Part shown: positions 30,533 to 38,921 of the stretch, in pieces | Numbering within the stretch: position 1 is the stretch's first letter | Layout of the letters: the number at the start of each line of letters is the position of its first letter | Origin: Paenimyroides tangerinum | Lineage (GTDB): Bacteria; Bacteroidota; Bacteroidia; Flavobacteriales; Flavobacteriaceae | Direction of reading: 5' to 3' | Assembly: GCF_003865405.1 (NCBI RefSeq) | Contig: NZ_RQVQ01000013.1 | Location: forward strand, 1-64,000 | DNA length: 64,000 nucleotides | The notes under the pieces: model-generated | Databases searched by the model: none | What the model saw: the letters and a program-made list of their open reading frames with translations, nothing else | Told to the model about the DNA's origin: nothing | Position numbers and translations under genes: made by a program

Positions 30533-33208
30533 CTATCTATAAATTCGGTCTGCTGCGTTTCTTTTTTCGTATTTGATATCTTGTAATATTGATGATTTAA
30601 TACCAATAAAGAAATTCCATTGTTTGTAATATCCATTCGGAACCCAAGATAAATCTAATCTCCAAGATTTTAAATCTCTTTCAAAACGGATTTGTGTATA
30701 AGTTACACCTTTGTTTTTAAAATCATATCCACTCGAGAATCCAACTCTCCAACCTTCTGATGGCGTTATACTTCCAGAAAACATGACAGAATTGTTAGAT
30801 ATTTCTGAATTTCTGTTGTTATTTGAATAGGTGACAGAATATGCTAAAGTTAAATCCCATGGAATACTATTCATATAAAAGCCTTTTGATTCCTTTTGCT
30901 CTTCGTCTTTTTCACCAAACATACTTTTTCTTCTATCTGCTAAATCTGTTGCTTGTCCGAATAAATCATCTGCACGACCACCATTCATAACATTCGGATT
31001 TTCGTTATTTTTTTTAGAATCAGAACCTCCAAAAAGTGCATCTGTACTAGAAAGGGAATAGTTAACGGTTGCATTTGCACTAGTCATTCTAAATAAACTA
31101 CCTCCGTTATCAATATTCCACATATCAATTCTTTGACCTGCATTATTAATTGCATACGGATCTAAAGTTGTACCTAAATTAATTTGCATTTTATCTTTTA
31201 GGAGTTGAGTTCCTGCACTTAAACGTAAAGGAGCTAATTTCAATGAATCTGCTGTAAAATTATAGTTTGTACTTAAATTTAAATTATTAAGTAACATCAC
31301 TTTTTTAATCTCGTCAGTTTCTTTGTCTTTAACTTTTGCTTCAAGATTATTTCCAATAGAAAGATTGGCAATATTACTCATTTGGTTATTTGGTGTTCCA
31401 AAAAGACCTTGTTCAAAACGAGTATATTCATTGATTGTAGTTCCTAAAGCATCAATGGCATACGTGTCGTAATATTGTTCAAAACTAGGAGTATAACTAT
31501 AAGAAACAGATGGTCTGATTACGTGACGAATTGCTTGAATTCTCGAATTTTCTGAAAAATTAAACGTTCCATAAAGTGTTGTTCCTATGTTTGCAGACAT
31601 GTTATATTGTCTGAAAGCATCAAAACCGTTTTGTCTTCTTTGTTCAACTTGACCAGTGTTTTCGTCATAATATTTTTTTATCGTATTGAAAACCCAAGTT
31701 TCAGTATAATTTACAGATGTTGATACAGAAAAATATTTGAATATCTTGAAATTCGTTGAAAGTGGAATTGAATGTTGCATTCCCGAATTCATGTTGCTAA
31801 ACATTTCTTTTTTCATAAAAAGAGAATCGGTTGTATTGATTCGATTTTCTCCTCTTAATGAATATTGTAAATTAATATTATGAATAAATCCTTTTTTGAT
31901 TCCTGATTTTGGTGCAAAAGGAAATACACGATCCACATTTAATTGCAATGTTGGTAACGACATGTTTACCGATTGGGTATTTGTATTTTGAGAATGCGTT
32001 GCAGCTAAACTCAAATTTACTTGTGGAATTGATTGGAAAGTTTTTGAATATGAAATCGAAGACGATAACGTATTGTTTAAGTTCGCTCCAACATTTCGAG
32101 TATTTAAAGATTGTCTAAAATAATTACTACTTCCCATATTCACCGATGCAGAAAATCTCGAATTTGGATTTGCTTTTGCATCCTGAGAATGACTCCATTG
32201 AATGTTATACAATTTTGCATTTAAATAATCTGGTAAACCACGTTCTCCTTCAATTAAATTTTCATAACTGATATTGAAATTTCCTGAATATTTATATCGT
32301 TTTGCATAACTAGAAGTTCCTCTTAATGCAAAACTTCCGTTGGTATAATAATCTCCTAAAATAGTTAAGTCATAATTTTCACTTAAAGCAAAATAATAAC
32401 CACCATTTTGTAGATAATATCCTCTTAAATTGGTGTCACCAAATGAAGGAATGATAAAGCCAGAGATTGATTTTTCACTCATTGGGAAAAAAGCGAAAGG
32501 TAAACCAATTGGAGTTGGGACACCTTGGATAACCATATTTGTGACTCCGGTAACTACTTTTTTACCAGGGACAAATTTTCCTTTATTTGTTTTAAAAATA
32601 TATTCGGGATTGTCAATATCTTCGGATGTAGTGAAGATAATATCCTTCATAAAATAAACTGAATCGTTTACTTTCTTAGTTTTAGCAGCTTTTATCTTAA
32701 ATTCGTCGTAAGTTGTTCGTGTGTTCCAAACGATTGCTTTTTTTGTTTCTGTATTAAAACGTATAGAATCGGGTTCAATTACTTGCGAACCTTGTTTAAA
32801 AACTGGACGTTGAGAATAATTTCCAAGACTATCTTTGATTCGTCCAGCATATAATTCTTTTTTGTCATAGTCATAAACAATTTTTCCTGCAGTTAATTCG
32901 TAGTCTAAATATTTAAAATAAGCTTTGTTATAAAGCGTGACTTGCTTCTTTTTTTGGTCTAATTTTTCATAATCAACAGCACCTCGACTAATAATTCCTT
33001 CTAATTTTTGTTTCTTTTTTTGTGATTTAGAATCATTTTTAATAGTGTCGTTTGTAATAGGAATGTTTTTTATTGTTTTAGTTGTATCTCTTTGTTTTTC
33101 AATAGGAATTGAAATGTTTTTGTTTCGGATATCTTGACAAAAAGCATCCGAAGTGAATAGTGAAAAGACTATTGTAATAAAAACGATATAGTTTACTTTT
33201 GTTTGCAA
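30533..33208 (-). CDS. lptD: Putative LPS-assembly protein LptD
   Basis: LptD forms the outer-membrane gate that inserts lipopolysaccharide. This 891-residue form has a signal peptide (1-24). An OstA/LptA-like domain spans about 70-230: ISRGAVDYEKLDQKKKQVTL, NKAYFKYLDYELTAGKIVYD, SYFMKDIIFTTS-like repeats. It is followed by GFIIPSFGDTNLRGYYLQNG, the conserved LptD IP-x-x-G site, and a long beta-barrel with alternating strands, ending in YEKRNAADRIYR. It is followed 8 bases later by ridA. The barrel and OstA order match Bacteroidota LptD, which lacks the cysteine pairs of E. coli. Confidence 0.88.
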   Translation of the reverse strand: MQTKVNYIVFITIVFSLFTSDAFCQDIRNKNISIPIEKQRDTTKTIKNIPITNDTIKNDSKSQKKKQKLEGIISRGAVDYEKLDQKKKQVTLYNKAYFKYLDYELTAGKIVYDYDKKELYAGRIKDSLGNYSQRPVFKQGSQVIEPDSIRFNTETKKAIVWNTRTTYDEFKIKAAKTKKVNDSVYFMKDIIFTTSEDIDNPEYIFKTNKGKFVPGKKVVTGVTNMVIQGVPTPIGLPFAFFPMSEKSISGFIIPSFGDTNLRGYYLQNGGYYFALSENYDLTILGDYYTNGSFALRGTSSYAKRYKYSGNFNISYENLIEGERGLPDYLNAKLYNIQWSHSQDAKANPNSRFSASVNMGSSNYFRQSLNTRNVGANLNNTLSSSISYSKTFQSIPQVNLSLAATHSQNTNTQSVNMSLPTLQLNVDRVFPFAPKSGIKKGFIHNINLQYSLRGENRINTTDSLFMKKEMFSNMNSGMQHSIPLSTNFKIFKYFSVSTSVNYTETWVFNTIKKYYDENTGQVEQRRQNGFDAFRQYNMSANIGTTLYGTFNFSENSRIQAIRHVIRPSVSYSYTPSFEQYYDTYAIDALGTTINEYTRFEQGLFGTPNNQMSNIANLSIGNNLEAKVKDKETDEIKKVMLLNNLNLSTNYNFTADSLKLAPLRLSAGTQLLKDKMQINLGTTLDPYAINNAGQRIDMWNIDNGGSLFRMTSANATVNYSLSSTDALFGGSDSKKNNENPNVMNGGRADDLFGQATDLADRRKSMFGEKDEEQKESKGFYMNSIPWDLTLAYSVTYSNNNRNSEISNNSVMFSGSITPSEGWRVGFSSGYDFKNKGVTYTQIRFERDLKSWRLDLSWVPNGYYKQWNFFIGIKSSILQDIKYEKRNAADRIYR

Positions 33209-33319
33209 TTTTTTATATGCTATTTTTGTATTCGGTAAGTTTTAATTTAAGAGTTCAAACTTACATATATTTTTTTAAATTTAACCTTTAAAGGAATTTA
33301 AACATTTTAAAATTTACTC

Positions 33320-34540
33320 ATGTTTTTAAAGAAAGTTAGAAAAGTAATAACTGCTTTGGTAATATTTGTTGGAGCAACAGCAAATGCTCAAAACTTTAAA
33401 GTAGTTTTGGACGCTGGTCATGGAGGAAAAGATTTTGGTGCAGTTCGCAACAACTTTACTGAAAAAAGAATTGTTCTTGATGTGACATTGAAAGTTGGAA
33501 AACTACTTGAAAGCGCAAAAAATATCGACGTTGTTTATACACGTAAAACCGATGAATTTATCGAATTAAAAGAAAGAAGTAATATAGCTAATAAAGCTAA
33601 AGGTGATATTTTTGTTTCAATACATGCTAATGCCGTGAAAAATGCACCAGATGCTTACGGAACAGAAACGTTTTTGATGGGTATTTCAAAGAATAAATCA
33701 AATTTAGAAGTTGCAAAGAAAGAGAATGATGTAATCGTTCTAGAAAAAGATTATAAAACAACCTATGCGGGTTATGACCCATCAAATCCTGAATCTATAA
33801 TAGGTTTAACGTTGATTCAAGAGCAATATGTTTTGCAAAGTGCTGATTTAGCGAATAAAATTCAAACAAAATTCGATGTCGATGCAAAACGTAAAAATCG
33901 TGGTGTAAAACAAGGTCCGTTTTGGGTTTTGCATGGTGCATTTATGCCAAGTGTTTTGGTAGAAATTGGTTTTCTTTCAAATCTTGACGAAGGTGAATAT
34001 TTAAATTCAGAAGCAGGTAAAAATGAGATTGCGCGTTCTATTGCGAATGCAATTATAGATTATAAGAATGTATATCATACAAGTGCTAAATCGACTCAAA
34101 TTGTAGCTTCTAAAGAAGAAATTCAAAAAGAAGAAACGGGTAAATTAGAACTTCAACGAAAAGAAAATGAACGAATTGAAGCAATTAAAAAAGAAGCAGA
34201 AAGACTTAAAGAAATTCAATTAGCAAAGTCAGTACCTTCTTCTTCAACAACATCGACAACTCAAAAAGAAACTGAAAATACTAAAAATTCTGGAGTTTTA
34301 TTTATGATTCAAATTGCTGCTAGTAGTAAAGAAATTGCTACAACAGCTACGAATTTTAATGGTTTAGAAGGTGTTTCGATAAAGAAAGATGGAAATCTTT
34401 ATAAATATTATTATGGATCAACTCCTGATTATGAACAAGCAAAAAAAGATTTAGAAATAGCTAGAAAAAAATATTCTTCTGCATATATAGTTCCTTTTAA
34501 AGACGGTAATAAAATTTCTTTAAAAGATGCAATGAGATAA
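33320..34540 (+). CDS. N-acetylmuramoyl-L-alanine amidase with C-terminal SPOR-like domain
   Basis: This amidase cleaves the bond between N-acetylmuramic acid and the peptide stem of peptidoglycan. The 406-residue protein has a signal peptide (1-23, ANAQ). Residues about 25-245 form the Amidase_3 domain: VVLDAGHGGKDFGA with the first zinc histidine, then the glutamate in FTEKR, SIHANAV with the next histidine, and VLVEIGFLSN. A lysine- and glutamate-rich linker (LELQRKENERIEAIKKE) leads to a C-terminal SPOR-like domain (MIQIAASSKEIATTATNFNG). It is divergent from lptD and 57 bases upstream of the MCE gene. Confidence 0.9.
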   Translation: MFLKKVRKVITALVIFVGATANAQNFKVVLDAGHGGKDFGAVRNNFTEKRIVLDVTLKVGKLLESAKNIDVVYTRKTDEFIELKERSNIANKAKGDIFVSIHANAVKNAPDAYGTETFLMGISKNKSNLEVAKKENDVIVLEKDYKTTYAGYDPSNPESIIGLTLIQEQYVLQSADLANKIQTKFDVDAKRKNRGVKQGPFWVLHGAFMPSVLVEIGFLSNLDEGEYLNSEAGKNEIARSIANAIIDYKNVYHTSAKSTQIVASKEEIQKEETGKLELQRKENERIEAIKKEAERLKEIQLAKSVPSSSTTSTTQKETENTKNSGVLFMIQIAASSKEIATTATNFNGLEGVSIKKDGNLYKYYYGSTPDYEQAKKDLEIARKKYSSAYIVPFKDGNKISLKDAMR

Positions 34541-34597
34541 ATATCTCCAAAGAATAAATAAAAACCTTATTTTTGCATAAAAATTAAAATACATATT

Positions 34598-35545
34598 TTG
34601 AAAATATCTAGAGAATTAAAAACAGCCATTTTAGTATTGTCATCAATTGCTTTATTGCTTTGGGGATATAATTTTTTAAAAGGTTCTGACCTTTTTGGTA
34701 GTACTAAAAAATTCTATGTAAATTACGATAATGTTGAAGGTCTTAGCCCAGGAGCTTCGGTTACAATTAACGGTTTAATTGTAGGAAAAGTCAGTAAAAT
34801 AAATCTAAATGAGAAAGCGAAATTATTGGTTGAAATTTTAATGACGAATCCAATTGAAGTACCAATTTCTAGTAAAGCAATAATTTATTCTCCTGGTTTT
34901 ATTGGTGGAAAACAAATTGCAATTGATTTGAATTTTACGGATCCTAAAATTGCTCAAGATGGCGATTTTCTTATTGGAGAAAAAGAAGCAGGAATGTTAG
35001 ATAATTTAACAGAGAAAGTTGAACCAATAACGCATAAATTGGATTCTGTACTTTATAATGTAAATAAATTGGTTGTAGCTCTTAATTCTACATTAGATCC
35101 AGCAACTCAGAAAAATCTACAAAGTGCAATCGCTGAACTCAACCAAACTATGGTAAATGCTAACGGAATTACTTCTAAAGCAGATAAAATTATAGCTTCA
35201 AACCAAGGTAAAATTGACGGAATTATGACTAACTTCAATGCTACCTCTAAAAATTTGAATACTTTATCTACAGATTTAGTCCAGGCTGATTTAAAAGCAA
35301 CTATCCAAAAGTTTGATAATGCAGCTTCAAATCTTGAAAAAATATTAGCTGATATCGAAAACGGAAACGGAAACGTAGGTAAATTAATGAAAGATGAAGC
35401 TTTGTATAACAATTTAAATAAAGCTTCGAAAGAGTTAAATCTTTTGTTAGAAGATGTAAAGTTAAATCCTAAACGATATATCAATATTTCTGTTTTTGGA
35501 AAAAATACGGCACCGTATGTAGAGCCAGCTTCTGCTAAAGAATAA
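34598..35545 (+). CDS. MlaD-family (MCE) lipid transport protein (TTG start)
   Basis: MCE proteins form rings that carry phospholipids across the periplasm. The 315-residue protein has one N-terminal membrane helix (about 8-28, TAILVLSSIALLLWGYNFL) and then the MCE domain: FYVNYDNVEGLSPGASVTIN and GKVSKINLNEKAKLLVEI, ending near 125. A long alpha-helical needle-like region follows (SAIAELNQTMVNANGITSKA and LNTLSTDLVQADLKATIQKF). TTG at 34598 is needed to keep the helix start; no nearby ATG is in frame. The box TATTTTTG at 34568-34575 may be its promoter. It probably works with an Mla-type ABC transporter located elsewhere. Confidence 0.88.
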   Translation: MKISRELKTAILVLSSIALLLWGYNFLKGSDLFGSTKKFYVNYDNVEGLSPGASVTINGLIVGKVSKINLNEKAKLLVEILMTNPIEVPISSKAIIYSPGFIGGKQIAIDLNFTDPKIAQDGDFLIGEKEAGMLDNLTEKVEPITHKLDSVLYNVNKLVVALNSTLDPATQKNLQSAIAELNQTMVNANGITSKADKIIASNQGKIDGIMTNFNATSKNLNTLSTDLVQADLKATIQKFDNAASNLEKILADIENGNGNVGKLMKDEALYNNLNKASKELNLLLEDVKLNPKRYINISVFGKNTAPYVEPASAKE

Positions 35546-35596
35546 ATCTATTACAACCCCAACAAAACAAAAAACAACAATTAATTTATTACACGA

Positions 35597-36943
35597 ATGC
35601 AAATTTTAAGCAGTATTTTATTTATAGCTTTAGCTCTTGTAGGAATTTCCTTTTTTGCAATCAATGCAAAGAAGATTTATCGAAACATAAAGCTTGGTCA
35701 GCCCGTAGATAGAACAGATAATCCATCAGAAAGATGGAAAAACATGCTATTTATTGCTTTTGGACAAAAGAAAATGTTTTCACGTCCAATTCCAGCGCTT
35801 TTACACTTAGCGATTTATGTAGCTTTTATTATCACTCAAATTGAGTTAATTGAAATCTTTATTGATGGAATCTTCGGAACACACCGTGTTTTCAAGGATT
35901 CTCTGGGACAACTTTACACATTCATCATTAGTTTGATTGAAATTGTATCTCTTGGAGCTTTAATCGCAACAATAGCTTTTTTATCAAGAAGAAATCTATT
36001 AAAGTTACCTCGTTTAAATAAAGAAGAACTTTTAGGATGGCCTAAAAAAGATGGTAACATTATTTTAATGATGGAATTGGTTTTGGTGTTTTGTATTTTT
36101 ACAATGAACGGAACAGATGAAGCATTATTTAATATGGGAGCTTCTCATTACGGAACTGGAACTCAAGGTTCGTTTGGTTTTGCTATTTCTCAACATTTAG
36201 GACCTGCAATTTTTGGTTCAATGAGCGAAGGAACTTTACATATTTTAGAGCGAGTAGGTTGGTGGGGACATTTTGCGATGGTTTTAGCTTTCCTAAACTA
36301 TTTGTATTTCTCTAAACATTTACACATTTTATTAGCTTTCCCAAATACATATTTTGCTAATTTAAAACCATTAGGACAATTAGATAATTTACAATCTGTA
36401 ACTAACGAAGTAAAATTAATGATGGATCCAAATGCAGATCCGTTTGCTGCTCCAGCACCTGATGCGGATGCTGTTCCTGCTAAATTTGGAGTTTCTGACG
36501 TACAAGATTTAAATTGGGTTCAATTATTAAATGCATACTCTTGTACTGAATGTGGTCGTTGTACTTCATCTTGTCCTGCTAATATCACAGGTAAAAAATT
36601 ATCTCCTCGTAACATCATGATGAAAACTCGTGATCGTTTAGAAGAAGTTGGTAAAAATATCGATGCAAACAAAGGTTCTTTTGTTGATGACGGAAAATCT
36701 TTATTAAACGATTATATTACTCCAGAAGAATTATGGGCTTGTACAAGTTGTAATGCTTGTGTTCAAGAATGTCCAATCGATATCAATCCATTATCTATTA
36801 TTATGGATATGAGAAGATATTTAGTAATGGAACAAAGTGCAGCACCAATGGAATTAAATACTATGATGACAAACATTGAAAACAATGGAGCACCTTGGCA
36901 ATACAATCAAATGGATCGTCTTAACTGGAAAGACGAAAATTAA
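35597..36943 (+). CDS. Membrane 4Fe-4S oxidoreductase subunit (HdrC/GlpC-like)
   Basis: This 448-residue protein has five or six hydrophobic segments in the first 260 residues (ILFIALALVGISFFAINA and further on) and two ferredoxin-like clusters near the C-terminus: CTECGRCTSSCPANITGK and CTSCNACVQECPIDI. This corresponds to the membrane Fe-S subunit of heterodisulfide-reductase-like complexes. It likely passes electrons between the quinone pool and the HdrB-like partner encoded 33 bases downstream. In Flavobacteriia the pair is well conserved but the substrate has not been assigned. Heme or quinone ligands were not identified. Confidence 0.87.
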   Translation: MQILSSILFIALALVGISFFAINAKKIYRNIKLGQPVDRTDNPSERWKNMLFIAFGQKKMFSRPIPALLHLAIYVAFIITQIELIEIFIDGIFGTHRVFKDSLGQLYTFIISLIEIVSLGALIATIAFLSRRNLLKLPRLNKEELLGWPKKDGNIILMMELVLVFCIFTMNGTDEALFNMGASHYGTGTQGSFGFAISQHLGPAIFGSMSEGTLHILERVGWWGHFAMVLAFLNYLYFSKHLHILLAFPNTYFANLKPLGQLDNLQSVTNEVKLMMDPNADPFAAPAPDADAVPAKFGVSDVQDLNWVQLLNAYSCTECGRCTSSCPANITGKKLSPRNIMMKTRDRLEEVGKNIDANKGSFVDDGKSLLNDYITPEELWACTSCNACVQECPIDINPLSIIMDMRRYLVMEQSAAPMELNTMMTNIENNGAPWQYNQMDRLNWKDEN

Positions 36944-36976
36944 TCAATCGAATTTATATCACTTAATATAAAGAAT

Positions 36977-37768
36977 ATGTCAGAAAATTTAATTGTGCCT
37001 ACAATGGCCGAAATGATGGCAAAAGGAGAACAACCTGAAGTTTTATTTTGGGTTGGTTGTTCTGGAAGTTTTGACGATAGAGCAAAAAAAATTACCAAAG
37101 CATTTGTACGAATTTTAAACAGAGCTAATGTTTCTTTCGCTGTTTTAGGAGCAGAAGAATCTTGTACGGGTGATCCGGCAAAAAGAGCCGGAAACGAATT
37201 TGCATTTCAAATGCAAGCAATGATGAACATTCAGGTGTTTGACGCTTATGAAGTTAAGAAAATTGTTACTGCTTGTCCGCATTGTTTTAATACATTAAAA
37301 AATGAGTATCCTGAATTAGGCGGAAAATACGAAGTGGTTCATCATACAGAATTTTTAAAATCTTTATTAGATTCTGGAAGATTAACTATTGAAGGCGGAC
37401 AATTCAAAGGAAAAAAAATCACTTTCCACGATCCTTGTTATTTAGGAAGAGCGAATAAAATTTATGAAGCACCTCGTGAATTAATTCAGAAACTAGATGC
37501 TGAATTAGTAGAGATGAAACGTTCAAAAGCAAATGGTTTATGTTGTGGAGCTGGTGGAGCACAAATGTTTAAAGAACCTGAAAAAGGTAATAAAGACATT
37601 AATATGGAACGTACCGAAGAAGCTTTACAAACCAAGCCAGATATCATTGCAGCGGGTTGTCCGTTTTGTAATACGATGTTAACTGATGGAGTGAAATTTA
37701 ATCATAAAGAAGGTGAAGTTCAGGTTCTTGATGTTGCTGAATTGATTGCAAATGCACAAGATTTGTAA
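36977..37768 (+). CDS. Cytosolic CCG-domain Fe-S protein (HdrB/GlpC-like)
   Basis: This 263-residue protein has two cysteine-rich CCG-type domains: WVGCSGSFDDRA and ACPHCFNTLKNEYPELGG, then HDPCYLGRANKIYEAPREL, LCCGAGGAQMF and AAGCPFCNTML. Such domains bind a non-cubane 4Fe-4S cluster at the active site of heterodisulfide reductase subunit B. It works with the membrane protein encoded just upstream. The active site's CxnCCGxnCxxC signature is complete. Substrate unknown; a disulfide or lactate-type reaction is possible. Its stop at 37768 is two bases before the next start. Confidence 0.88.
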   Translation: MSENLIVPTMAEMMAKGEQPEVLFWVGCSGSFDDRAKKITKAFVRILNRANVSFAVLGAEESCTGDPAKRAGNEFAFQMQAMMNIQVFDAYEVKKIVTACPHCFNTLKNEYPELGGKYEVVHHTEFLKSLLDSGRLTIEGGQFKGKKITFHDPCYLGRANKIYEAPRELIQKLDAELVEMKRSKANGLCCGAGGAQMFKEPEKGNKDINMERTEEALQTKPDIIAAGCPFCNTMLTDGVKFNHKEGEVQVLDVAELIANAQDL

Positions 37769-37769
37769 G

Positions 37770-38357
37770 ATGCGTTTTCTTGTCTTATTTCTGTTGTGTT
37801 GTAATTTTTCACAAGCGCAAAAACTTTCAAGAATTGAATTGTTAGATGCCATTTCAAATGATATTTGTTCTGAAATAACAACAAAAAACATCAAGGTTGT
37901 CAATGAAAATGTTTTAGGTGTTCAGATGATTAAGTCTTTGATGAATTACAAAGAAGATGTTGTTTTTTATTTTGGAAAAGATTACTTCATTAATGAAAAA
38001 GTGATGCAAACTTTAGGAGAAGAAATCGGAACACATTTAGGAATTAAATGTCCCGAAATTTTCTTAGATATTATCGATCTTGAAGAAACAACTGAAGCTT
38101 TCAATTACTTAGCTGTCAACGGTAAATTAAGTAAAGTTCAAAAAAATGAATTTTTGACTTTTACAATTAAAGAACCGTCTGGTAAAACACACGAATTTTT
38201 GTTGTTATGTAGTTTTGAAACATCATATTTATTGACAGATAATATTTTGAAAATAAATGATGAAATTGAAGTTTCTTATTACGTTTCAGAAATTTACAAT
38301 GCCAAAATAGGGCGATACGTTAATTACAATATTGTTAATTACATAGAAAAAAAATAA
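37770..38357 (+). CDS. Secreted protein of unknown function
   Basis: I take ATG 37770, giving 195 residues, because it starts an obvious signal peptide (MRFLVLFLLCCNFSQAQ); an upstream TTG at 37746 lies inside the preceding gene. The mature part includes AISNDICSEITTKNIKVVN, LGEEIGTHLGIKCPEIFLDI with a pair of cysteines and HEFLLLCSFETSYLLTD. The family is not recognised, but its position between the Fe-S genes and the protein at 38360 is kept in the run. It follows the HdrB-like gene by one base, so it is likely in the same transcript. Confidence 0.72.
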   Translation: MRFLVLFLLCCNFSQAQKLSRIELLDAISNDICSEITTKNIKVVNENVLGVQMIKSLMNYKEDVVFYFGKDYFINEKVMQTLGEEIGTHLGIKCPEIFLDIIDLEETTEAFNYLAVNGKLSKVQKNEFLTFTIKEPSGKTHEFLLLCSFETSYLLTDNILKINDEIEVSYYVSEIYNAKIGRYVNYNIVNYIEKK

Positions 38358-38359
38358 AT

Positions 38360-38842
38360 ATGTTTATTCCTTTTGAAGATTTACCAAAAAGTTCTAAAAT
38401 CTGGATTTATCAATCTGAAAGAAAATTATCAGACGAAGAAGTTCAAATTGCAGATGAAATTTTAAAAAACTTTATCGAAACTTGGGCTGCGCACAGCACT
38501 CCGTTAGAAGCTTCTTATGTAATAAAATACAATCGTTTTATTATTTTAGCTGTGAATCAAGAACATCATCCAGCATCTGGTTGTTCTATCGATGCTTCGG
38601 TTCGTGTGATTCAAGATTTAGAACAAAAATTTAAAGTTGATTTGTTAGATAAAATGAATGTAACTTATAAAACTGGTGAATTCATTGCTCATAAAACATT
38701 AATTGATTTTAAGAAAATGGCCAAAGAAAAAGCGGTTAACGGAAATACGATTGTTTTCAATAATTTAGTTAATACAATTGAAGAGTTTGAAGAATTTTGG
38801 GAAGTTCCTGCAGCAGAAAGTTGGCACAGTCGCTTTTTTTAA
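38360..38842 (+). CDS. Conserved cytosolic protein, unknown function
   Basis: This 160-residue protein has no membrane or signal part. Conserved-looking blocks are IPFEDLPKSSKIWIYQSERK at the start, FIETWAAHSTPLEASYVIKY and LAVNQEHHPASGCSIDASVR with a histidine pair and a cysteine. Proteins of this type in Bacteroidota are often labelled ABC transporter ATPase, but no Walker A or B motif is present, so I do not use that name. The histidine/cysteine block suggests a metal or thiol site. It is 2 bases after the secreted protein gene and closes the run. Confidence 0.78.
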   Translation: MFIPFEDLPKSSKIWIYQSERKLSDEEVQIADEILKNFIETWAAHSTPLEASYVIKYNRFIILAVNQEHHPASGCSIDASVRVIQDLEQKFKVDLLDKMNVTYKTGEFIAHKTLIDFKKMAKEKAVNGNTIVFNNLVNTIEEFEEFWEVPAAESWHSRFF

Positions 38843-38871
38843 ATTCTAATTATTCCTTAAAATATTATTAT

Positions 38872-38912
38872 AATCATCTTCAAAAGCTTATTTTTGAAGA
38901 TGATTTTTTTTA
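38872..38912 (+). terminator. Terminator after the Fe-S gene run
   Basis: ATCATCTTCAAAA and TTTTGAAGATGAT form a 13-bp stem with a T run. The downstream arm includes TATTTTTG (38889-38896), which looks like a promoter box but is part of the hairpin. It separates the run ending at 38842 from the GH3 gene. Confidence 0.85.
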
Positions 38913-38921
38913 AAAATACTT

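Noticed and set aside
38360..38842. ABC transporter ATPase label for this family
   Set aside because: No Walker A, Walker B or signature motif is present in its 160 residues.
38889..38896. TATTTTTG promoter box before the GH3 gene
   Set aside because: It forms the downstream arm of a strong terminator and no -33 element is at the right distance.
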